Source of the DNA: Planctomycetaceae bacterium
Lineage (GTDB): Bacteria; Planctomycetota; Planctomycetia; Pirellulales; PALSA-1355
Assembly: GCA_003153375.1 (NCBI GenBank)
Contig: PLYM01000047.1
Span: 36,473-100,472 of the forward strand
Direction of reading: 5' to 3'
Length of the DNA stretch: 64,000 nt
The notes beneath the pieces are model-generated. The model had not been told where the DNA came from. It saw only the letters and a program-made list of their open reading frames with translations, and did not search any database. Made by a program: the position numbers and the translations under genes. Within the stretch, counting starts at the first letter, position 1. Each line of letters begins with the position of its first letter. This document shows, in pieces, positions 26,237 to 37,464 of the stretch.

Positions 26237-27169
26237 TTAATCCCGGTATGACGGCAGCCAGTTGACGATTTTCTTGGCAATCTCCTCGCCGGCGTCTTCT
26301 TGCAGGAAGTGACCGGCGCCGGTAATGATTTCGTGCGGTTGGCCCGCGGCGCCTGGCAGCAGGTTTTGGAAAGGTTTGTAACCGCCGGCCGTGACGGGAT
26401 CCTGGTCGCTGAACAGGGTCAGCACCGGTCCTTGCCACTGCGTGAGCTTTTGCCAACCGCGGCGATTGATCTCTGACGCTGGGTTGTCGGGCGAGATGGG
26501 CACCAGGTTCGGAAAAGCACGGGCTCCCTGCTTGTAGGCGTCGCTGGGGAAGGGGGCGTTGTAAGCCGCGATGGTCGCACTCGATATCTCGGTCTGGCAA
26601 CCCCCTTTGACGATGCCGCCCACGTGAAAGTTTTCCACGGTTCGGGCATATTCCAGCCATCGCAGAAAGCCCTCAGTCGGCTTGTGATCGCCAGTCGGCA
26701 GGCCGGTGTTGGCGACAATCAGCCGAGCGAAACGTTCAGGTTGATCGATCAGCACGCGAATTCCGATCAGCCCGCCCCAGTCCTGGCCGAAGAGCGTGAC
26801 GTCTCGCAGATCGAGTGCCCGCACGAGGCCGTTGATGACATCGACATGAAATTGATAGGAATAGGCCTCGCGGCTGGCCAGTTTGTCGGAGCGACCGAAG
26901 CCGATCAGGTCGGGAGCAACGCAACGATACCCCGCCGCCGTGAGCACGGGAATCATCTTGCGATAGAGATAACACCAGGTTGGCTCACCGTGCATTAGCA
27001 GCAGCGGCGGTGCCGAGCGCGGACCCTCATCCAGATAATGCACGCGCAGCCCGTCGACTTCGACGTAATGGGGCTGGAAGGAAAAATCGGCCAGACCGGC
27101 AAAGCACGCGTCAGGCGTTCGCAAAACTCCCGGGCGGACCGGGTTGATCGGGTCGGCAGCGTTGCTCAT
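26237..27169 (-). CDS. Haloalkane dehalogenase (alpha/beta hydrolase)
   Basis: 310 residues from ATG 27169. It has the haloalkane dehalogenase signature rather than a plain esterase one: HGEPTW (60-65) supplies the oxyanion and halide-binding Trp, and GQDWGG places the nucleophile D130 followed by the second halide Trp W131. The acid is likely in LFSDQDPVT, the base His in GAGHFLQED. HGEPTW and the length fit subfamily I (DhlA type). The reaction is hydrolysis of a carbon-halogen bond; the natural substrate is unknown. It is coupled to the SRPBCC-like gene and divergent from the SDR gene at 27388. Confidence 0.88.
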   Translation of the reverse strand: MSNAADPINPVRPGVLRTPDACFAGLADFSFQPHYVEVDGLRVHYLDEGPRSAPPLLLMHGEPTWCYLYRKMIPVLTAAGYRCVAPDLIGFGRSDKLASREAYSYQFHVDVINGLVRALDLRDVTLFGQDWGGLIGIRVLIDQPERFARLIVANTGLPTGDHKPTEGFLRWLEYARTVENFHVGGIVKGGCQTEISSATIAAYNAPFPSDAYKQGARAFPNLVPISPDNPASEINRRGWQKLTQWQGPVLTLFSDQDPVTAGGYKPFQNLLPGAAGQPHEIITGAGHFLQEDAGEEIAKKIVNWLPSYRD

Positions 27170-27387
27170 GGCGATGGCTCTTTCTTGTGACGGCTTTCAG
27201 TTTCTTGGCCCAGCGACGTGTAAGCACGCACCTGGCGCGCTGGCAGCAAATAGTTGCGATCGAGGGAGAACACGGTACGATCAGACGGGTCGTTGACAGG
27301 CGATTCATGATTTGCCGATTACGGGCCAACGACGACGTTGTTTTTACACCTCGGCCCCGAGCGCCGCAATCCAGTCAGGGCAAGCCG

Positions 27388-28143
27388 ATGTCGGACGAAT
27401 TTCAGGGTCGAACAGCACTCGTAACCGGCGGATCACGCGGCATCGGACGAGCGATCGCGCTAAGGCTGGCATTCGAAGGGGCGAACGTGGCCATCAGTTA
27501 TGCCTCGCGCCGCGACGATGCCGAGCGAACCGTCGCTGAGATTCGAGCCATGGGCCGTCGAGGCCTTGCCGAGCCGTGCAACGTAGGCCGGCCCGAGGAC
27601 GTTGAGTGGCTGGTGACCAGGACCGGCGCGGAGCTGGGGCCGATCGATTTTCTGGCCCATTGCGGAGCGATCAGCAACCTGGCCGACCACAGCCAGCTTT
27701 CCTATGAGCAATGGCGCGAGACGATCGACGTGAACCTGAATGGGACCTATTTGACGGTGTTCGCGGTTAAGGATGCGATGATCGCCCGGGGCTTCGGCCG
27801 CATCGTGACCATCTCCTCCATCGCGGCCCTGCTGCCACGCAAAATGCAGATTCACTATGCATCGGCAAAGGCCGGCGTGATGGCGCTGACGCGCTGCTGC
27901 GCCGAGGCCTTTGCGCCGCACGACGTGCGCATCAATTGCATCGCGCCTGGGCTGGTCGAGACGGAAATGGCGCACGTGTTGCCGCCGGAGCGGATGCGCG
28001 AAGTAATCGCGGCCACACCGATGGGGCGCATTGGCCAGCCCGAGGAGATCGCCTCGGTAGCCCGATTTCTGTTGAGCGACGAGTCGAGCTTCATGACCGG
28101 CCAGACGATCGTGGCCTCGGGCGGGCGCTTGATGATGAGTTGA
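27388..28143 (+). CDS. SDR oxidoreductase (FabG-like)
   Basis: 251 residues from ATG 27388. The cofactor motif is TGGSRGIG (13-20), with D115-N117 in the DVNLNG strand and the catalytic S143/S144, Y157 and K161 (HYASAKAG). The usual NNAG reads AHCGA. The C-terminus GQTIVASGGRLMM is intact, unlike the SDR at 9917. An in-frame ATG at 27307 would add an unlikely basic stretch. It is divergent from the dehalogenase and precedes the bicupin by 67 bases. Substrate unknown. Confidence 0.87.
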   Translation: MSDEFQGRTALVTGGSRGIGRAIALRLAFEGANVAISYASRRDDAERTVAEIRAMGRRGLAEPCNVGRPEDVEWLVTRTGAELGPIDFLAHCGAISNLADHSQLSYEQWRETIDVNLNGTYLTVFAVKDAMIARGFGRIVTISSIAALLPRKMQIHYASAKAGVMALTRCCAEAFAPHDVRINCIAPGLVETEMAHVLPPERMREVIAATPMGRIGQPEEIASVARFLLSDESSFMTGQTIVASGGRLMMS

Positions 28144-28210
28144 GCGCAGAGCATAATCGGTCGTCACGAGGAATGGAAGGAGTGCACTGCGACTTAGGGG
28201 AGGATCGATC

Positions 28211-29365
28211 ATGAATGAGCCGACGCGGCGCAGGTTCATCGAAGCGGCAGCCGTAAGCAATCTGCTGGGCGTGGGCACCGACGAAAGCACCGACTTTGCC
28301 TTCAAGAACAACGTGCCCGATCCGTTGCTCGCGGGGCCCGAGTTGCCGACCTTCAAGTTCGAATTGGAGAAATCAACCGGCAAGGTCGACGGCAAGAGCT
28401 ATGGCAAGGAAGCGACCGTCGAGCAGTTGCCGATCTCGAAAGGCATTGCCGGCGTCTCGATGGTGCTCGAGCCGGGTGTGATGCGCGAACTGCACTGGCA
28501 TGCCACGGCCGCCGAATGGGCCTTCGTGATCGAGGGGCGCGTTCGCACCACCGTGATCAGCCCCACGGGCGGATCGGAGATCAACGACTTCGAGCCGGGT
28601 GACGTGTGGTACTTTCCCCGCGGTCATGGCCACGTGCTCGAATGCCTGGGCAACAAGCCCACGCACTTCATCCTGATCTTCGACAACGGTTACTTCTCGG
28701 AGTTCGGCACGTTCAGCATCAGCGATTGGATTGGGCACACGCCCAAGGCCGTGCTGGCCAAGAACTTCGGCGTGGCCGAGTCGACATTCGACAATTTTCC
28801 GAAGGAAGAAGTCTATTTCGGCCGCGGTGCGGTGCCGCCCGACAAGCCGCCGCCGCCACTCCAGGGACCGCAGCACGCGCCGCCCCTGACGCACAAGTTC
28901 CGCCTGTTGGCGCAACATCCGCACGCGGTTTATAAGTCCGGGCGCGAGTGGCGCGTGGGAGCCAATCTATTTCCCATTTCGACCACCATTACGGGCGTTA
29001 TCCTGGACCTCGACCCAGGCGCGCTGCGCGAGCTGCACTGGCATCCCACGGCCGACGAATGGCAGTATGTGATCGAAGGGCAAGTCAACGTCTCGATGTT
29101 CGGCTCTCACGGCCGCTATCGGATCGAAACGTTGAACAAGGGCGACGTCGGCTATATTCCGCAGGGCTATGGCCATTCGATCGAGAACATCGGCAAGAAG
29201 CCCTGTCGCGTGTTGTTGGGATTCAACACCGGGCACTACGAGGGCATCGATCTGTCGACGTGGATTGCCGCCAATCCGAAAAGCGTGCTGGCCACGAATT
29301 TCAGCAAGCCGGAAGCGCTCTTTGAGAAGTTCCCGCACAAGCAAGTCTTCATCGCGCCCTCGTGA
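28211..29365 (+). CDS. Bicupin, oxalate decarboxylase family
   Basis: 384 residues from ATG 28211. A Tat-type start (TRRRFIEAAA) precedes two cupin domains. Both manganese sites are complete: ELHWHATAAEWAFVIEG and PRGHGH in the first, ELHWHPTADEWQYVIEG and QGYGH in the second. That is the oxalate decarboxylase arrangement (three His and one Glu each). The active-site lid of Bacillus OxdC, SENS, here reads SEFG in DNGYFSEFGTF: the proton-donor Glu is kept while its neighbours differ. Decarboxylase and oxidase activities depend on this lid, so oxalate decarboxylation is likely but not certain. Confidence 0.88.
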   Translation: MNEPTRRRFIEAAAVSNLLGVGTDESTDFAFKNNVPDPLLAGPELPTFKFELEKSTGKVDGKSYGKEATVEQLPISKGIAGVSMVLEPGVMRELHWHATAAEWAFVIEGRVRTTVISPTGGSEINDFEPGDVWYFPRGHGHVLECLGNKPTHFILIFDNGYFSEFGTFSISDWIGHTPKAVLAKNFGVAESTFDNFPKEEVYFGRGAVPPDKPPPPLQGPQHAPPLTHKFRLLAQHPHAVYKSGREWRVGANLFPISTTITGVILDLDPGALRELHWHPTADEWQYVIEGQVNVSMFGSHGRYRIETLNKGDVGYIPQGYGHSIENIGKKPCRVLLGFNTGHYEGIDLSTWIAANPKSVLATNFSKPEALFEKFPHKQVFIAPS

Positions 29366-29380
29366 GGCGCGAATCGCGAG

Positions 29381-30814
29381 TCACTTGCCGATGGCGACCG
29401 CGTCGTGGGCTTGCTCAGGCTGGTCCGCGGGCAGTCGCTGTCGCAGAATTTCCTCGGCGGCCCGGCTGCGCGAAGCGACGATCGGCTGGGGGAGCAAGCC
29501 GCCGATGAACACCACGGCCGCCAGCAGCAGCACGGCGTAGCGTTCGCGCGTGCGGATTTGAAAGGACACGGACGTCAAGTAAGGCGCCCCGCCAAACAGT
29601 CGGAAGAAAGTCTGCACGACCGCGATGCCGTTGATCGTCGTGGCCAGCACGACGATGATGCCGACATAAGGGTGTGATTCGACTGTCGCGTCAACCAGCA
29701 GCTCGCTACCCACGAAGCCGAACGTGCCGGGAAAGCCCACGGCAGCCAAGGCCGTCAGCCCATAGCACATCGCCAGGTTGGGCGTGTGATTGTAGAGACC
29801 CTGGAATTTCTCCATCGACAGACGGCCGCGGCGAGACTCCAACGCTCGCAGGGTCAGCCCGAGCCCGCCGAGCGAGATGGCCAGCGATAGCCAGACGCAC
29901 AGGCCGCCCGTCAGGCCATGGTGCGACATGTTCGACAGTCCCGTGACCACCAACGCCGCGGTGCTCAAGAACAGATAGCTGAAGAACCGCCGAGCTTCGC
30001 GCTGGATCAGTGCCAGCGACGCTCCGTAGAGCGCCGAAACGATGGCGAACACGGCCAAGGTGTGCAGCAGCCAATCGGGCGCGATCGGCACCAGCAAGCG
30101 CACGATGCCATAGGCCCCGACCATGGGCGTGACGAACAGCAAGGCCGTGCCAAAAGTGGCGCGGTCGAACAGATCGGGCAACCAACTGTGAAACGGCGCG
30201 ATGCCGCTGCGGATGAGCAACGCGACACCCAGGACCAGGGCCGCCCAGTTGGCCTCGGTCGAGTTGGGTTCGGCGCGCTCCAGATAGTAGAGCCCCGCGC
30301 ACAGCAAGCCGACGAACAGAGCCATATAGGTCCAATAGATTTGCGACGGACGACGCCGCGACCGCATCTCGAGCCCTGGCAAAATGGTTCCCAGGGCCAT
30401 CAATGCCACGATGCCCCAAGGAATCTTGCAGCTGTAGGTTGCCAGCAAAACGGCCTCGGACAGAAGGCTGGACGCGAACGGAAACCGTTCGACCTTGGTG
30501 CGCACCGTGGCGATCTGTGTCAAAAAGTACAGCAATGCCACGAGCGGCAGCAGCGGCGCGCTAACCTGGTCGATCAGCAGCAGTTCACGTCCGAAGATGC
30601 GTGACACGAGATGCCAGGGATCGTCAGCCTCGGCGGCTTGCGAAATCTGGAAGTCGAGACCCGCGCCGACGGTGCAGAGCAGCGTCAGGCCAGAGAAGAG
30701 CAGGCACCATTTTCGGGCCAGGTGCGAATCGCGCAGGGTGGCCACAAAGGCCGCGCCGACCAGCGGGCACAAGATCGCGCCTTCGAGCCATGAAAAGTGC
30801 AGATCGCTGATCAT
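29381..30814 (-). CDS. NuoM/NuoN-like proton-channel subunit of the Dab cluster
   Basis: 477 residues from ATG 30814, overlapping the dabB stop as ATGA. It is a multi-helix membrane protein of the complex I / Mrp antiporter family, with [19 protein letters not shown] and a family-like core but no quinone or FeS features. In DabAB systems a single NuoL-like DabB normally partners DabA. Here this second, NuoM-like protein is translated right after DabB and may be a third subunit. Whether it carries protons independently is not known. It converges on the bicupin gene. Confidence 0.82.
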   Translation of the reverse strand: MISDLHFSWLEGAILCPLVGAAFVATLRDSHLARKWCLLFSGLTLLCTVGAGLDFQISQAAEADDPWHLVSRIFGRELLLIDQVSAPLLPLVALLYFLTQIATVRTKVERFPFASSLLSEAVLLATYSCKIPWGIVALMALGTILPGLEMRSRRRPSQIYWTYMALFVGLLCAGLYYLERAEPNSTEANWAALVLGVALLIRSGIAPFHSWLPDLFDRATFGTALLFVTPMVGAYGIVRLLVPIAPDWLLHTLAVFAIVSALYGASLALIQREARRFFSYLFLSTAALVVTGLSNMSHHGLTGGLCVWLSLAISLGGLGLTLRALESRRGRLSMEKFQGLYNHTPNLAMCYGLTALAAVGFPGTFGFVGSELLVDATVESHPYVGIIVVLATTINGIAVVQTFFRLFGGAPYLTSVSFQIRTRERYAVLLLAAVVFIGGLLPQPIVASRSRAAEEILRQRLPADQPEQAHDAVAIGK

Positions 30815-32196
30815 AGGCTATCCACCGGCATCAGGGCGCTCTCGACCACTTCTTCGTTCTCGGTGCGCCGCGGCGTGAACAGTTGGACCCAGCGGCGCTC
30901 GAGCGCGTCGCAACGCCGGATCACACCGAGGAACGGCGCGGCCAGGCCGTTGTCGAGCCAGGCGTCCAGATAGCCGCGCTCCAGGGCCAGTTGATAGAGC
31001 CAGAGGGTTGTTCTTCGCGGGACCATGCGCTCCCAGGCGGCCGACGGCTGCGTCGGAAGATTGCCGATCGCGTTTTCGATCACGTAATAGTCGAGCAACA
31101 GCGACGGAGCGCGGACGAATTGCAGCGTTCGCAGGCAGGCGTGACCCAGGATGTGTACCAGCGCGACGTAGCGAAAGCCGACCCCAATTTCCGCGACGAT
31201 GATGCCCACCTGGGTGAGCGACGCAAAGGAAAGTGCGGTCTTGATATCCGTTTGCACGCGCGCCACCAGGGCCGCATACACGGCTGTCACCAGCCCCAAG
31301 GCGACAATGATCGCTTGCAGCGTAAACGAAAGATCGAGCAGCGGGCTCACGCGCAACAGCAGAAAGGCGCCCAAGTGAACCGACAGGGCGCCATAGAACA
31401 CGGCGCTCGAGGGCGTCGGCCCTTCCATGGCGCGGGGAAGCCATCCCGAAAAAGGGACCAAGGCCGACTTGCCGGCGGCCGCGATCAACAGCAGCAACCC
31501 CACGGCCAGGGCCTGGCTCTCGGACAGCAAGGCCTGCCCCTCGGGCCAATCGCCGTTCATCAGCAGCTTGTCGAAATCGCCCTCGCTGGCCAGGTGATGC
31601 ATGACGACCGCCGCGATTAACAGGGCCGCGTCGGAAATGCGATACACGGTCCAGACTCGCAGCCCGTTGCGCACCGGCGCCGCGCGCTCCAGGTGAAACG
31701 CCACGAGCAGGGCCGACGACAGCCCGACCAACTCCCAGCCGGCAAACAACGTTTCGATCGTGCCCGCCAGCGAGGCGGTGACCATGCCCAGCACGAAAAA
31801 CGAATAGAGCACGTGAAACCGATTGAAGCCGCGTTCGCGGTGCAGATAGCGGCTGGCAAAGGCGCTGATCGTGCCGCAGAGCACGAACGTCAGGATGACG
31901 AACGGCACCGATAGCCGGTCGAACATCAGCTTGACGGCGAAATGATAATGTGGAATCGAGACCCAAGTGACCAGGTCGACCGGCACGTGCCGGGTTCCCG
32001 TCCAAAGCATGATGCCCAGGATGGCCAGCGAAGCGAACAGCCCGGTGACCACGGCCACGTGTACCGAGCGGCTGATCGTGCGCTCCGAGAGGGGCCGGCC
32101 GACCAGCGTCCGCACACCGAGCACGCACAGTAGCAGGAACGGCGCGCCAAAGACCGTCAGGCCGCAGATTTGAATCAGAAGTTGGTAGTCAAACAT
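30811..32196 (-). CDS. dabB: DabB-like proton-translocating membrane subunit
   Basis: A NuoL-like membrane protein that pairs with DabA to energise inorganic carbon uptake by cation gradient. About 461 residues from ATG 32196, overlapping the dabA stop by eight bases. Typical channel residues are seen: [15 protein letters not shown] with the first-helix Glu, [21 protein letters not shown] with the Lys and proline kink, and [16 protein letters not shown]. The same family includes MpsA of Gram-positive MpsAB. The order dabA-dabB-NuoM-like with overlaps suggests one transcript. Confidence 0.85.
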   Translation of the reverse strand: MFDYQLLIQICGLTVFGAPFLLLCVLGVRTLVGRPLSERTISRSVHVAVVTGLFASLAILGIMLWTGTRHVPVDLVTWVSIPHYHFAVKLMFDRLSVPFVILTFVLCGTISAFASRYLHRERGFNRFHVLYSFFVLGMVTASLAGTIETLFAGWELVGLSSALLVAFHLERAAPVRNGLRVWTVYRISDAALLIAAVVMHHLASEGDFDKLLMNGDWPEGQALLSESQALAVGLLLLIAAAGKSALVPFSGWLPRAMEGPTPSSAVFYGALSVHLGAFLLLRVSPLLDLSFTLQAIIVALGLVTAVYAALVARVQTDIKTALSFASLTQVGIIVAEIGVGFRYVALVHILGHACLRTLQFVRAPSLLLDYYVIENAIGNLPTQPSAAWERMVPRRTTLWLYQLALERGYLDAWLDNGLAAPFLGVIRRCDALERRWVQLFTPRRTENEEVVESALMPVDSL

Positions 32197-35100
32197 GCTC
32201 CGCCTTTGCCTCGGGCTCCGCGGCAATCGCACAGCCGCCTTCGATCACCGCAAAATCCAGATGGTCGCGCCAGCCACGATACCAATGCGTAGAAGTCGCC
32301 GCATGAGCCAACTTCGCATCGCTCGGCGTATAGGGTTGAAACTTTCCGTCGCGAAAAACCAGCACATCGCCCGACGTAGGACTGAACACGGCCAGGTGCG
32401 CCCAGCCGTTGAGCAGGATTCTCCCGATCACCTTGTTGCGGGCCATGATCTGAAGCATGGCGTCGGGAGTCGACTCGATCACGAACAGCAGCCGGATTGG
32501 TTCGTGAATTTCCACTCCCTGCCAGGGCAATCCAGGCCGCAGGTCGCTCAGCGCGCCGTCCATGATGCCCAGCAGCGAGGTCACGTTGTGTGGCAGCTTG
32601 GTGCCGCAGCCCCAACCGGTCGAATCCATGTAGGACAGCAGATACTGCATATTGATCCCCTCGCAAACCGGCACCACGGCGCTGAGGATCCGTTCGAGAG
32701 TCGAGTGCGTGGCGTCGTCCTGTGTCGAATCGTACGACATCAGGAACGAGCGACGGTCGAGATACAGCCCACGCGTCCGCTGCCGCCGACCGACAACGCA
32801 CATGGCGTTCGACGCGTTGCCGAATTCGGGTCGGGCTTGCGCCAGGTCTTGCGTGCGCTGCTCGGCGTGCTGGTGGGCAGCGGCAAACGACAGGTCGAGC
32901 GACGCGGAATCGAACCGCCGGCATCGTTCGTGGGAGTTGCGGTCGCAGGCTTCGTGCAGCACCCTGCGGGCTTCCTCGAAATCGCTGATGTGCGAATCGA
33001 GTAGCATCTCGAGGTCGTAGAACGTCACCGTGTCTTCACTTGTATTGTGCAAGCCGCCAATGAACAATGTGTCGTTGGGAATTTGCACTCCATGGCCGGC
33101 CAGGATGGTGCGCACCTGCGGGTCGTTGAGCATCGAAGCCAGCGCCCGCGCGTTGGGGCCGCCGGGGCTGCCGGTGCAGGCCCCGCAGTCGTAGACCGAT
33201 TTGTGCGGATTGTTCAACGAGGTCGAGCCGTGTCCTAGGATCAACACGAGCCTGGCGAAATCGCTGGTCAGGCCGATGTCGCGCAGCGTGCGCTCCGAGA
33301 GGTTGGCCATTTCCTCGATCGTAAAGCCAATGTTGCCGTTTTCCGGGCCGGGCTTCGGGCCGCTGCGGCGCAATCGCAAACGCGTCATCGAAGGTGCCGC
33401 CAGAATGCGCGTCGCAAGACGTCGGAAACGGGCCGTGTGCCCCGGGAAGAGCACGCGTGCCACCAGCGGAATGGAAGCCAGCACGCCCAGGGTCGCCGTC
33501 AGCACGGCACCGCCGGCGATGCTGCGGCTGCGTAGATGGAGTTGATGCCACGCGGTGCCCAAGGCCCAGCGGGCTTTTTTGCGCCGCCGATTCTCCTCAT
33601 CGAGCGTGTAGACCACGTCCTCGATCACCCAATGCGAGGGCTTCATCACGATTGGGCAAAGCGCGGCGAAGTTGGCGTCGGAGACGCCGCGATAATACAT
33701 CGGCACGCCGAAAAAACCCGCTGCCCCGAACGTTTCGACCCGCGGTGAAACCTCCTCGATGTGCCGGCGGAACGACTCCTCGCGCGCGTCGATGCAAAAG
33801 ACCGCCTGAAAGCTGGGTTTCTCGAGCTTGGCCGTCTTGCGTTGCCCAAATTCGACCATCGCGTCGAGCGCGCGGACCTGAAAGCGGCGCTCGAAGGCGC
33901 GGTGCATGATCCGCCGCCGGTCGAGCTCGGAGAACGACTCGATTTCCGATACCAGCGTGTTCCATTCGGCAGCCGAAAGCCGCGCCAGGCGGGGCGGCGA
34001 CCAGGCCAGCGCTTGCGCCAGTTGGAAGACCGCAAACGCGCGTTGCTCCGCGTTGGCTGGCGACGGCGCGTCGATCTTGGCAAGTAGCGCGGTGCGCAAA
34101 TGATTGAGCTTGCCGTCATACTGCGGCATCTTGCGCGCCAAGTGTTCGATCGCGATCCGTTCGAGCACCAGCCGCACGGCGACAAACTCGATCAAGGTGC
34201 CGGGCGGAACGGGAGTGGGCACGCGGTCGGGCCGCACTTCCATCTGCCAGAGCATGCCTGCCCAGCCGCGCAGAGCCATGAGCGTTGCCTGGATCAGCTC
34301 GTTCCACTCATCCTCCGCGTAGCCGAGCATGGCCAGCGATTCGCGAATGGATTCGAGCGGCTCGATGCGCCACTTGGTCAGCCGCGTCAATTCGGCCGCC
34401 AGCCCCGCCGTCCAATAGTGCGGCGGTCCGCCCCCTCGCTGATAGAGCCGGAGGAATGACTTGTAGAATCCCTGTTTGCGGAACGGCAGGGCCCAACTGG
34501 CAAATCCCTGATCCGTAAAGGCCGCGCAAAAACGGATCAGCATTTCGTGGACGAGCAAATCGCTGTCCTGCCCCATGGCTTCGAGCAGCAGGTCGCGTAG
34601 CCGCAGCGGACGCTCGCTCGGCACCTTGACCGGGTCGACGCCGCGAACGCCTCGATAGCAAATCCGCCACAGGACGCGGACGCAGAAGGCGTCCCACTCT
34701 TCGGACGTCTTGTTGCCGAACTCCAAGCCCTCGGCGCCGAAACGCGACACGACGTCGTCGAGGATTTCCTTGACCAACTCAGGCGACTCGGGGCCGTCGC
34801 CGCTGCGCCCGCGCAGATCGCTCATGATCCAACGCCGCGTTTGATCGAGCTGGTTGGCACGCGTGCCAGGCGACGATTCGTCCTGAAACCAGGCCACGCC
34901 TCCCATTTCGGCGATGTACCAGCGCAGATCTTCGACCGGACCGTGGTGCAAGGGATGCGTCATCATGGCCAGCCGCAAATCGTAGCGATTGCAGAACGGG
35001 GCCACGGGAATATCGCCCGATTCCTTCAGGTCTTCGCGCAGACAATCGCCGAGATCCTCAATCCGAATGCGGCCGCGTGCCATTTTCTCTCGATACCGCT

Positions 35101-35353
35101 CTTCCGAAAGCCACGGCTGGCAGCCGTAAATCTTCGCGCCCAGGGCCATGCCTTCGTCAAACGGCAGGTCTTCGAGCGCCATCAGCGTGTTGAGAAAGGC
35201 AAACGCCGTGATCGGGCCCGAGATCGGCAACAAAGCGGCCGCCGTCTCGACAGCGGTGCGCAAATGGTCGAGTTGCGGGCGTATAGCCTGATCATTGGCC
35301 GAGTCCCCCTCGACGCGATCGGATGCACTTACTTCGCGCTGACTGGTGGTCAT
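32189..35353 (-). CDS. dabA: DabA-like inorganic carbon uptake protein (DUF2309)
   Basis: 1054 residues from ATG 35353; a TTG ten codons upstream is less likely. DabA proteins have a zinc site like beta-carbonic anhydrase and hydrate CO2 vectorially at the membrane. The expected ligands are visible: CIDAREESF near residue 520 (Cys and Asp), [12 protein letters not shown] near 705 (His) and [12 protein letters not shown] near 720 (Cys). It is longer than the roughly 830-residue Halothiobacillus DabA, mainly through N-terminal and interior helices. DabB follows with an overlap. The system would concentrate bicarbonate for carboxylases; no RuBisCO is present in the window, so the use of the carbon is open. 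Confidence 0.9.
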   Translation of the reverse strand: MTTSQREVSASDRVEGDSANDQAIRPQLDHLRTAVETAAALLPISGPITAFAFLNTLMALEDLPFDEGMALGAKIYGCQPWLSEERYREKMARGRIRIEDLGDCLREDLKESGDIPVAPFCNRYDLRLAMMTHPLHHGPVEDLRWYIAEMGGVAWFQDESSPGTRANQLDQTRRWIMSDLRGRSGDGPESPELVKEILDDVVSRFGAEGLEFGNKTSEEWDAFCVRVLWRICYRGVRGVDPVKVPSERPLRLRDLLLEAMGQDSDLLVHEMLIRFCAAFTDQGFASWALPFRKQGFYKSFLRLYQRGGGPPHYWTAGLAAELTRLTKWRIEPLESIRESLAMLGYAEDEWNELIQATLMALRGWAGMLWQMEVRPDRVPTPVPPGTLIEFVAVRLVLERIAIEHLARKMPQYDGKLNHLRTALLAKIDAPSPANAEQRAFAVFQLAQALAWSPPRLARLSAAEWNTLVSEIESFSELDRRRIMHRAFERRFQVRALDAMVEFGQRKTAKLEKPSFQAVFCIDAREESFRRHIEEVSPRVETFGAAGFFGVPMYYRGVSDANFAALCPIVMKPSHWVIEDVVYTLDEENRRRKKARWALGTAWHQLHLRSRSIAGGAVLTATLGVLASIPLVARVLFPGHTARFRRLATRILAAPSMTRLRLRRSGPKPGPENGNIGFTIEEMANLSERTLRDIGLTSDFARLVLILGHGSTSLNNPHKSVYDCGACTGSPGGPNARALASMLNDPQVRTILAGHGVQIPNDTLFIGGLHNTSEDTVTFYDLEMLLDSHISDFEEARRVLHEACDRNSHERCRRFDSASLDLSFAAAHQHAEQRTQDLAQARPEFGNASNAMCVVGRRQRTRGLYLDRRSFLMSYDSTQDDATHSTLERILSAVVPVCEGINMQYLLSYMDSTGWGCGTKLPHNVTSLLGIMDGALSDLRPGLPWQGVEIHEPIRLLFVIESTPDAMLQIMARNKVIGRILLNGWAHLAVFSPTSGDVLVFRDGKFQPYTPSDAKLAHAATSTHWYRGWRDHLDFAVIEGGCAIAAEPEAKAEHV

Positions 35354-36013
35354 CTCGGAGACCCCGAACTGTCTTTCGTGCAAGTCACTTTGCGCCAGCC
35401 AGACGGCCGTCGCCAGGATGATGGGGTGCCGTGTTCATGTTGTCGATTGCGCAACCGGGTCACGGGGACGTTGAGGGCAATCTGCCAGGTCAGCGAGTGA
35501 CGACTGGCAACGGGGACGAGCGGCCATACTGGCGTGCCTCGAACGGTTCAGAAAAAGGCACGCAGTAGAACGAGCTCGCAGGACCGCCCAGGCGAGGAAC
35601 CCGCCGGGCGTTTTTGCGGCGGGCGCGAGCAGATCGTTTCGGCCATAAACTCAAGCTTGGCAGTGGGGTCCAGTTTTGGCAAGCCGGTGCTGCGGGACGA
35701 AGCGAAAATTGCTTCCTCCTGAAGCATCGAGAGAGCAAAATTAAAGGAATTCAAGGCGCGCAGCAAGGGGGGACCGAAGAATGCAAATGCGATGCCCACA
35801 AGGGTTTCTTACGAAATTGTAAGGCAGCACCCCGGCGCTTCGCGCTACGACAACCCCGGTCGTCGCCCAGCCAGCTACGCGATCGAGGGCTATTCCCCCC
35901 AACAAGCTCACGGCATACTTGCGGGGCCGGCGATGGATGCGTTTTTTATCCTTGCCCAAGCCGGCCCTCTTGTTCAAGGTTTCCCAGCTCAATCCCAAGA
36001 AGGCGCTTCTTTC
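35354..36013. other. Intergenic region between dabA and the ceramidase-like gene
   Basis: About 660 bases with no convincing gene; the short open frames here have no recognisable sequence. It holds the promoter region of the minus-strand dab cluster and that of the plus-strand gene at 36014. A seven-base-pair GC hairpin (cccgccg at 35600-35606, cggcggg at 35617-35623) is present without a U-run. The ribosome site AAGAAGG for the downstream gene lies at about 35997-36003. Confidence 0.5.
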
Positions 36014-37450
36014 ATGGTTCGTGCGGTCATCATCGCCATCCCATTGTTCATCCTGCAGCTGTCCTTTGCCCGGCCGGCGATTCAAGCCGCCGAAACGTTG
36101 ACGGTCGGCTTTGGCCTGGCCGACGTCACGCCCGAAGTCGGCGGTGAGGCACCCGTGTGGATCGCCGGCTATGGTCAGAACCGTCCGGCGACCAGTGTCC
36201 ACGACCCTCTCTACGCGCGGGCGTTGGTTGTCTCCGACGGCCAAAAGCGCGTGGCGTTGGTCTCGGTGGACGTGGTCGGCTTGCAGTATCCGACCGTGCA
36301 GGAGATTCGCAAGCGGCTGACGGGTTATGACTATGTGCTTGTGGCCAGCACGCACAATCACGAAGGCCCCGATACGGTTGGCATCTGGGGGCCTTCGCCA
36401 TTTCAGACCGGCGTGAACCCGAAGTATATCGAACATCTCGTCAAGCAAACCGTCATCGCGATCGAGAACGCCGACAAAGCTCGTGCTGACGTCACAGCCG
36501 CCTACGGCACGGCCGCCAATGGTCAACTGTTGCGCGACAGCCGCGAGCCGATCGTCAAGGACGACATCCTGCGAGTCGTGCGATTCAATGCCGCGGGAAC
36601 CGGCAAACCCCGTTGCCTGCTGGTCAACTGGAGTTGCCATCCCGAGGCACTGGCGAGCCGCAACCAGGCAGTCACGGCCGATTTTCCCTACTACGCGATT
36701 CGCGACCTGGAGGCCAAATACAATTGCCCCGTGGTTTATTTCTCGGCCGCGGTGGGCGGGCTGATGGCGCCGCCTCGCGATTTGTACAAGCTGCCGGACG
36801 GGTCGTCGATGCCCGACGGCTCGTTTGAATTCTCTGAGTTGTATGGCAAAGACGTGGCCCGGCTGGCCGTCAAAGCCATCGATGCTGCCGAGCCGATCAA
36901 GTTGACTCCGATCCGCTTTGCGGCGAAACCCATCGGCGTGCCGCTGGCCAACCGCCTGTATCGGATCGCGCGCGCGGCCGGCGTTCTGAAGCGCGAGGGC
37001 CGCAAGTGGACTGGCGATCCGGAAAACCTCGGCGAAGTGGTGGCACGCGACAATCCGAAAGAAGTTCCCTCGGGCGTGACCGAAGTGGGGTACGTGCAAC
37101 TGGGCGAATTGAACATCGCGGCGATTCCCGGCGAATTGTATCCCGAATTGGTCTATGGCCGGTGCCAGGATCCGGCCGATCCCGGCGCCGACTATCCCGA
37201 TGCCCCGATCGAGCCGGCCGTGGTCGACATTCTGCCGGGCAAGAAGATGCTCTTGTTCGGTTTGGCGAACGATGAGTTGGGCTACATCATCCCCAAGCGT
37301 CAATGGGATGAAAAAGCGCCGTTCGCCTATGGCCACAAAGATGCGCAGTACGGCGAAGGAAATAGTTGTGGTCCCGAGCTGGCTCCCATCCTGTTGGGCT
37401 CGCTCAAGCGGCGCGTGGCCGAAGTGACCGGCGCCAAAGCTTCGAAATAA
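36014..37450 (+). CDS. Exported neutral ceramidase-like hydrolase
   Basis: 478 residues from ATG 36014, which has AAGAAGG about ten bases upstream and begins a clean signal peptide (VRAVIIAIPLFILQLSFARPAIQA). The mature protein opens VGFGLADVTPEVGG and has SVDVVGLQYP, VASTHNHEGPD and NWSCHPEAL, the metal-site pattern of ceramidase-family N-terminal domains. No C-terminal Ig-like domain is seen. The open frame extends 74 codons upstream, but they do not look secreted or conserved. It is a paralog, fairly distant, of the gene at 10699. Substrate uncertain. Confidence 0.83.
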   Translation: MVRAVIIAIPLFILQLSFARPAIQAAETLTVGFGLADVTPEVGGEAPVWIAGYGQNRPATSVHDPLYARALVVSDGQKRVALVSVDVVGLQYPTVQEIRKRLTGYDYVLVASTHNHEGPDTVGIWGPSPFQTGVNPKYIEHLVKQTVIAIENADKARADVTAAYGTAANGQLLRDSREPIVKDDILRVVRFNAAGTGKPRCLLVNWSCHPEALASRNQAVTADFPYYAIRDLEAKYNCPVVYFSAAVGGLMAPPRDLYKLPDGSSMPDGSFEFSELYGKDVARLAVKAIDAAEPIKLTPIRFAAKPIGVPLANRLYRIARAAGVLKREGRKWTGDPENLGEVVARDNPKEVPSGVTEVGYVQLGELNIAAIPGELYPELVYGRCQDPADPGADYPDAPIEPAVVDILPGKKMLLFGLANDELGYIIPKRQWDEKAPFAYGHKDAQYGEGNSCGPELAPILLGSLKRRVAEVTGAKASK

Positions 37451-37464
37451 GCGCGCTCGGCGGT

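Noticed and set aside
35600..35623. GC hairpin as a terminator in the dabA upstream region
   Set aside because: It lies upstream of both flanking divergent genes and has no U-run, so a terminator role is not supported.
35548..35799. Small open frame of 83 codons in the 35.4-36.0 kb gap
   Set aside because: No ribosome site, no recognisable sequence and an unusual composition; judged non-coding.
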